Notes under the pieces: model-generated
Database searches by the model: none
What the model saw: the letters and a program-made list of their open reading frames with translations, nothing else
Told to the model about the DNA's origin: nothing
In this document: positions 5,162-5,965 of the stretch, piece after piece
Layout of the letters: every line of letters begins with the position of its first letter
Position numbering within the stretch: the stretch's first letter is position 1
Assembly (NCBI GenBank): GCA_903835865.1
Contig: CAILON010000199.1
Location: forward strand, 1-5,965
DNA length: 5,965 nt
Reading direction: 5' to 3'
DNA from: an uncultured beta proteobacterium
Lineage (GTDB): Bacteria; Pseudomonadota; Gammaproteobacteria; Burkholderiales; Burkholderiaceae
Position numbers and translations under genes: made by a program

Positions 5162-5965
5162 ATGAACTGTGCAAAAAATGCGCCCCTTCCTCCCAAATTG
5201 ACCCTCAATCTCGGGCTCAAATCCAGAAATACCTTCGGCCTGGAAGTCAGCGCCGAACACGCATTTGACATTAGTGATCCAGCGCAGTTACCCGCAATAT
5301 TCAAAGAGATCAGCGAGAAACAATGGTCTTGGCGCGTCTTGGGAGGGGGTAGTAATGTCATTCTGCCTCCAAGCCTGGATGGCGCCACCTTGCTCATGAA
5401 TATCACGGGACAAGAAGTTATCCGTGAAGATGAAGGCAATACCTATCTTGCGGTAGGCGCCGGGGTGAATTGGCATGATCTAGTCGCCTGGACTCTAGAC
5501 AACAAATTACCAGGCTTAGAAAATTTAGCCTTGATACCAGGAACGGTTGGCGCCGCCCCGATTCAGAACATTGGTGCTTATGGTGTTGAGATCGCTCAAT
5601 ACATCGATTGCATTGATGTCTTTGATAGCAAGACCAATACATTGGTGACTTTTACTAATGAAGATTGTCAGTTTGGATATCGCGATAGCTTCTTTAAACG
5701 AAACCCGAATCGCTTTATTGTCACCAAGGTCATCTTCAAGATTCCCAAAGTATGGCAGGCCAGATTGCATTACGCCGATCTTGCTAATTACTTTTCCGAA
5801 GCAGGCAATCCCCTTCCAAGCGCTCAAGAGATCTTTGATGCGGTTTGCCAAATTCGGAGTAAAAAATTACCTGATCCAAAAGTCATTGGCAATGCCGGTA
5901 GCTTTTTTCAGAACCCATTGGTTGGTACAGACCAATATGCGCAACTCATCAAATCATTCCCCAAT
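5162..5965 (+). CDS. murB: UDP-N-acetylenolpyruvoylglucosamine reductase MurB, 3' end cut by window
   Basis: A flavoenzyme of the cytoplasm that uses NADPH to reduce UDP-GlcNAc-enolpyruvate to UDP-MurNAc, the second committed step of peptidoglycan precursor synthesis. 268 residues are visible and the frame is open at the right edge; type I MurB is about 340, so some 70-80 residues are missing. FAD-binding segments are clear: RNTFGLEV (22-29), VLGGGSNVIL (59-68) and PGLENLALIPGTVGAAPIQN with IGAYG (117-141). Catalytic residues seen are Arg174 in GYRDSFFK (E. coli Arg159) and Ser247 in GNAGSFFQNP (E. coli Ser229, the general acid). The catalytic Glu near the C-terminus lies outside. The ATG at 5162 is the first start after an in-frame TAA at 5150-5152 and leaves a normal short N-terminus, although no good Shine-Dalgarno site precedes it. 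It is divergent from yajQ. Confidence 0.97.
   Translation, partial: MNCAKNAPLPPKLTLNLGLKSRNTFGLEVSAEHAFDISDPAQLPAIFKEISEKQWSWRVLGGGSNVILPPSLDGATLLMNITGQEVIREDEGNTYLAVGAGVNWHDLVAWTLDNKLPGLENLALIPGTVGAAPIQNIGAYGVEIAQYIDCIDVFDSKTNTLVTFTNEDCQFGYRDSFFKRNPNRFIVTKVIFKIPKVWQARLHYADLANYFSEAGNPLPSAQEIFDAVCQIRSKKLPDPKVIGNAGSFFQNPLVGTDQYAQLIKSFPN

Noticed and set aside
4907..5174. Overlapping open frames on both strands around the yajQ start
   Set aside because: They conflict with the certain YajQ coding sequence and with the yajQ/murB intergenic region. No domain is visible.
5125..5851. Several minus-strand open frames of 62-108 residues within murB
   Set aside because: All are antisense to murB, whose motifs are unmistakable, and the translations look like random low-conservation sequence.

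Overview
The window looks like ordinary chromosomal DNA of a betaproteobacterium of the order Burkholderiales. The moderate base composition and the protein sequences fit a Polynucleobacter-like freshwater bacterium best. This assignment is inferred from protein families, the style of FolE, HiPIP and PlsY, and the arrangement murB / yajQ-xerD-plsY; no database search was made. There are no RNA genes, insertion sequences, CRISPR arrays or phage genes.

Layout. Eight genes lie on the minus strand and one on the plus strand. Reading the minus strand in its direction of transcription (right to left), yajQ (5070-4585) overlaps xerD by 8 bases. After 72 bases comes plsY, which overlaps a MAPEG-family membrane protein by 4 bases (ATGA). 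After 43 bases comes folE (GTP cyclohydrolase I), followed closely by two probable lipoprotein genes, one of 303 residues and one of 72. The spacings suggest one or a few polycistronic units from yajQ down to position 553. A 156-base intergenic region with a strong Fur-box-like palindrome then separates the last gene, a Tat-exported high-potential iron-sulfur protein (HiPIP), which ends at a strong bidirectional terminator near the left edge. On the plus strand, murB diverges from yajQ across 91 bases and runs off the right edge.

Functionally the set is mostly housekeeping: peptidoglycan precursor synthesis (murB), chromosome dimer resolution (xerD), phospholipid synthesis (plsY), pterin/folate synthesis (folE) and a nucleotide-binding protein (yajQ). 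Envelope proteins of unknown role and a periplasmic electron carrier complete it.

I found no convincing undescribed multi-gene system. The points most worth a second look are the Fur-like operator upstream of the HiPIP gene, the repetitive lysine-rich N-terminal tail of FolE with its homopolymer tracts, and the apparent two-domain lipoprotein encoded directly after folE.
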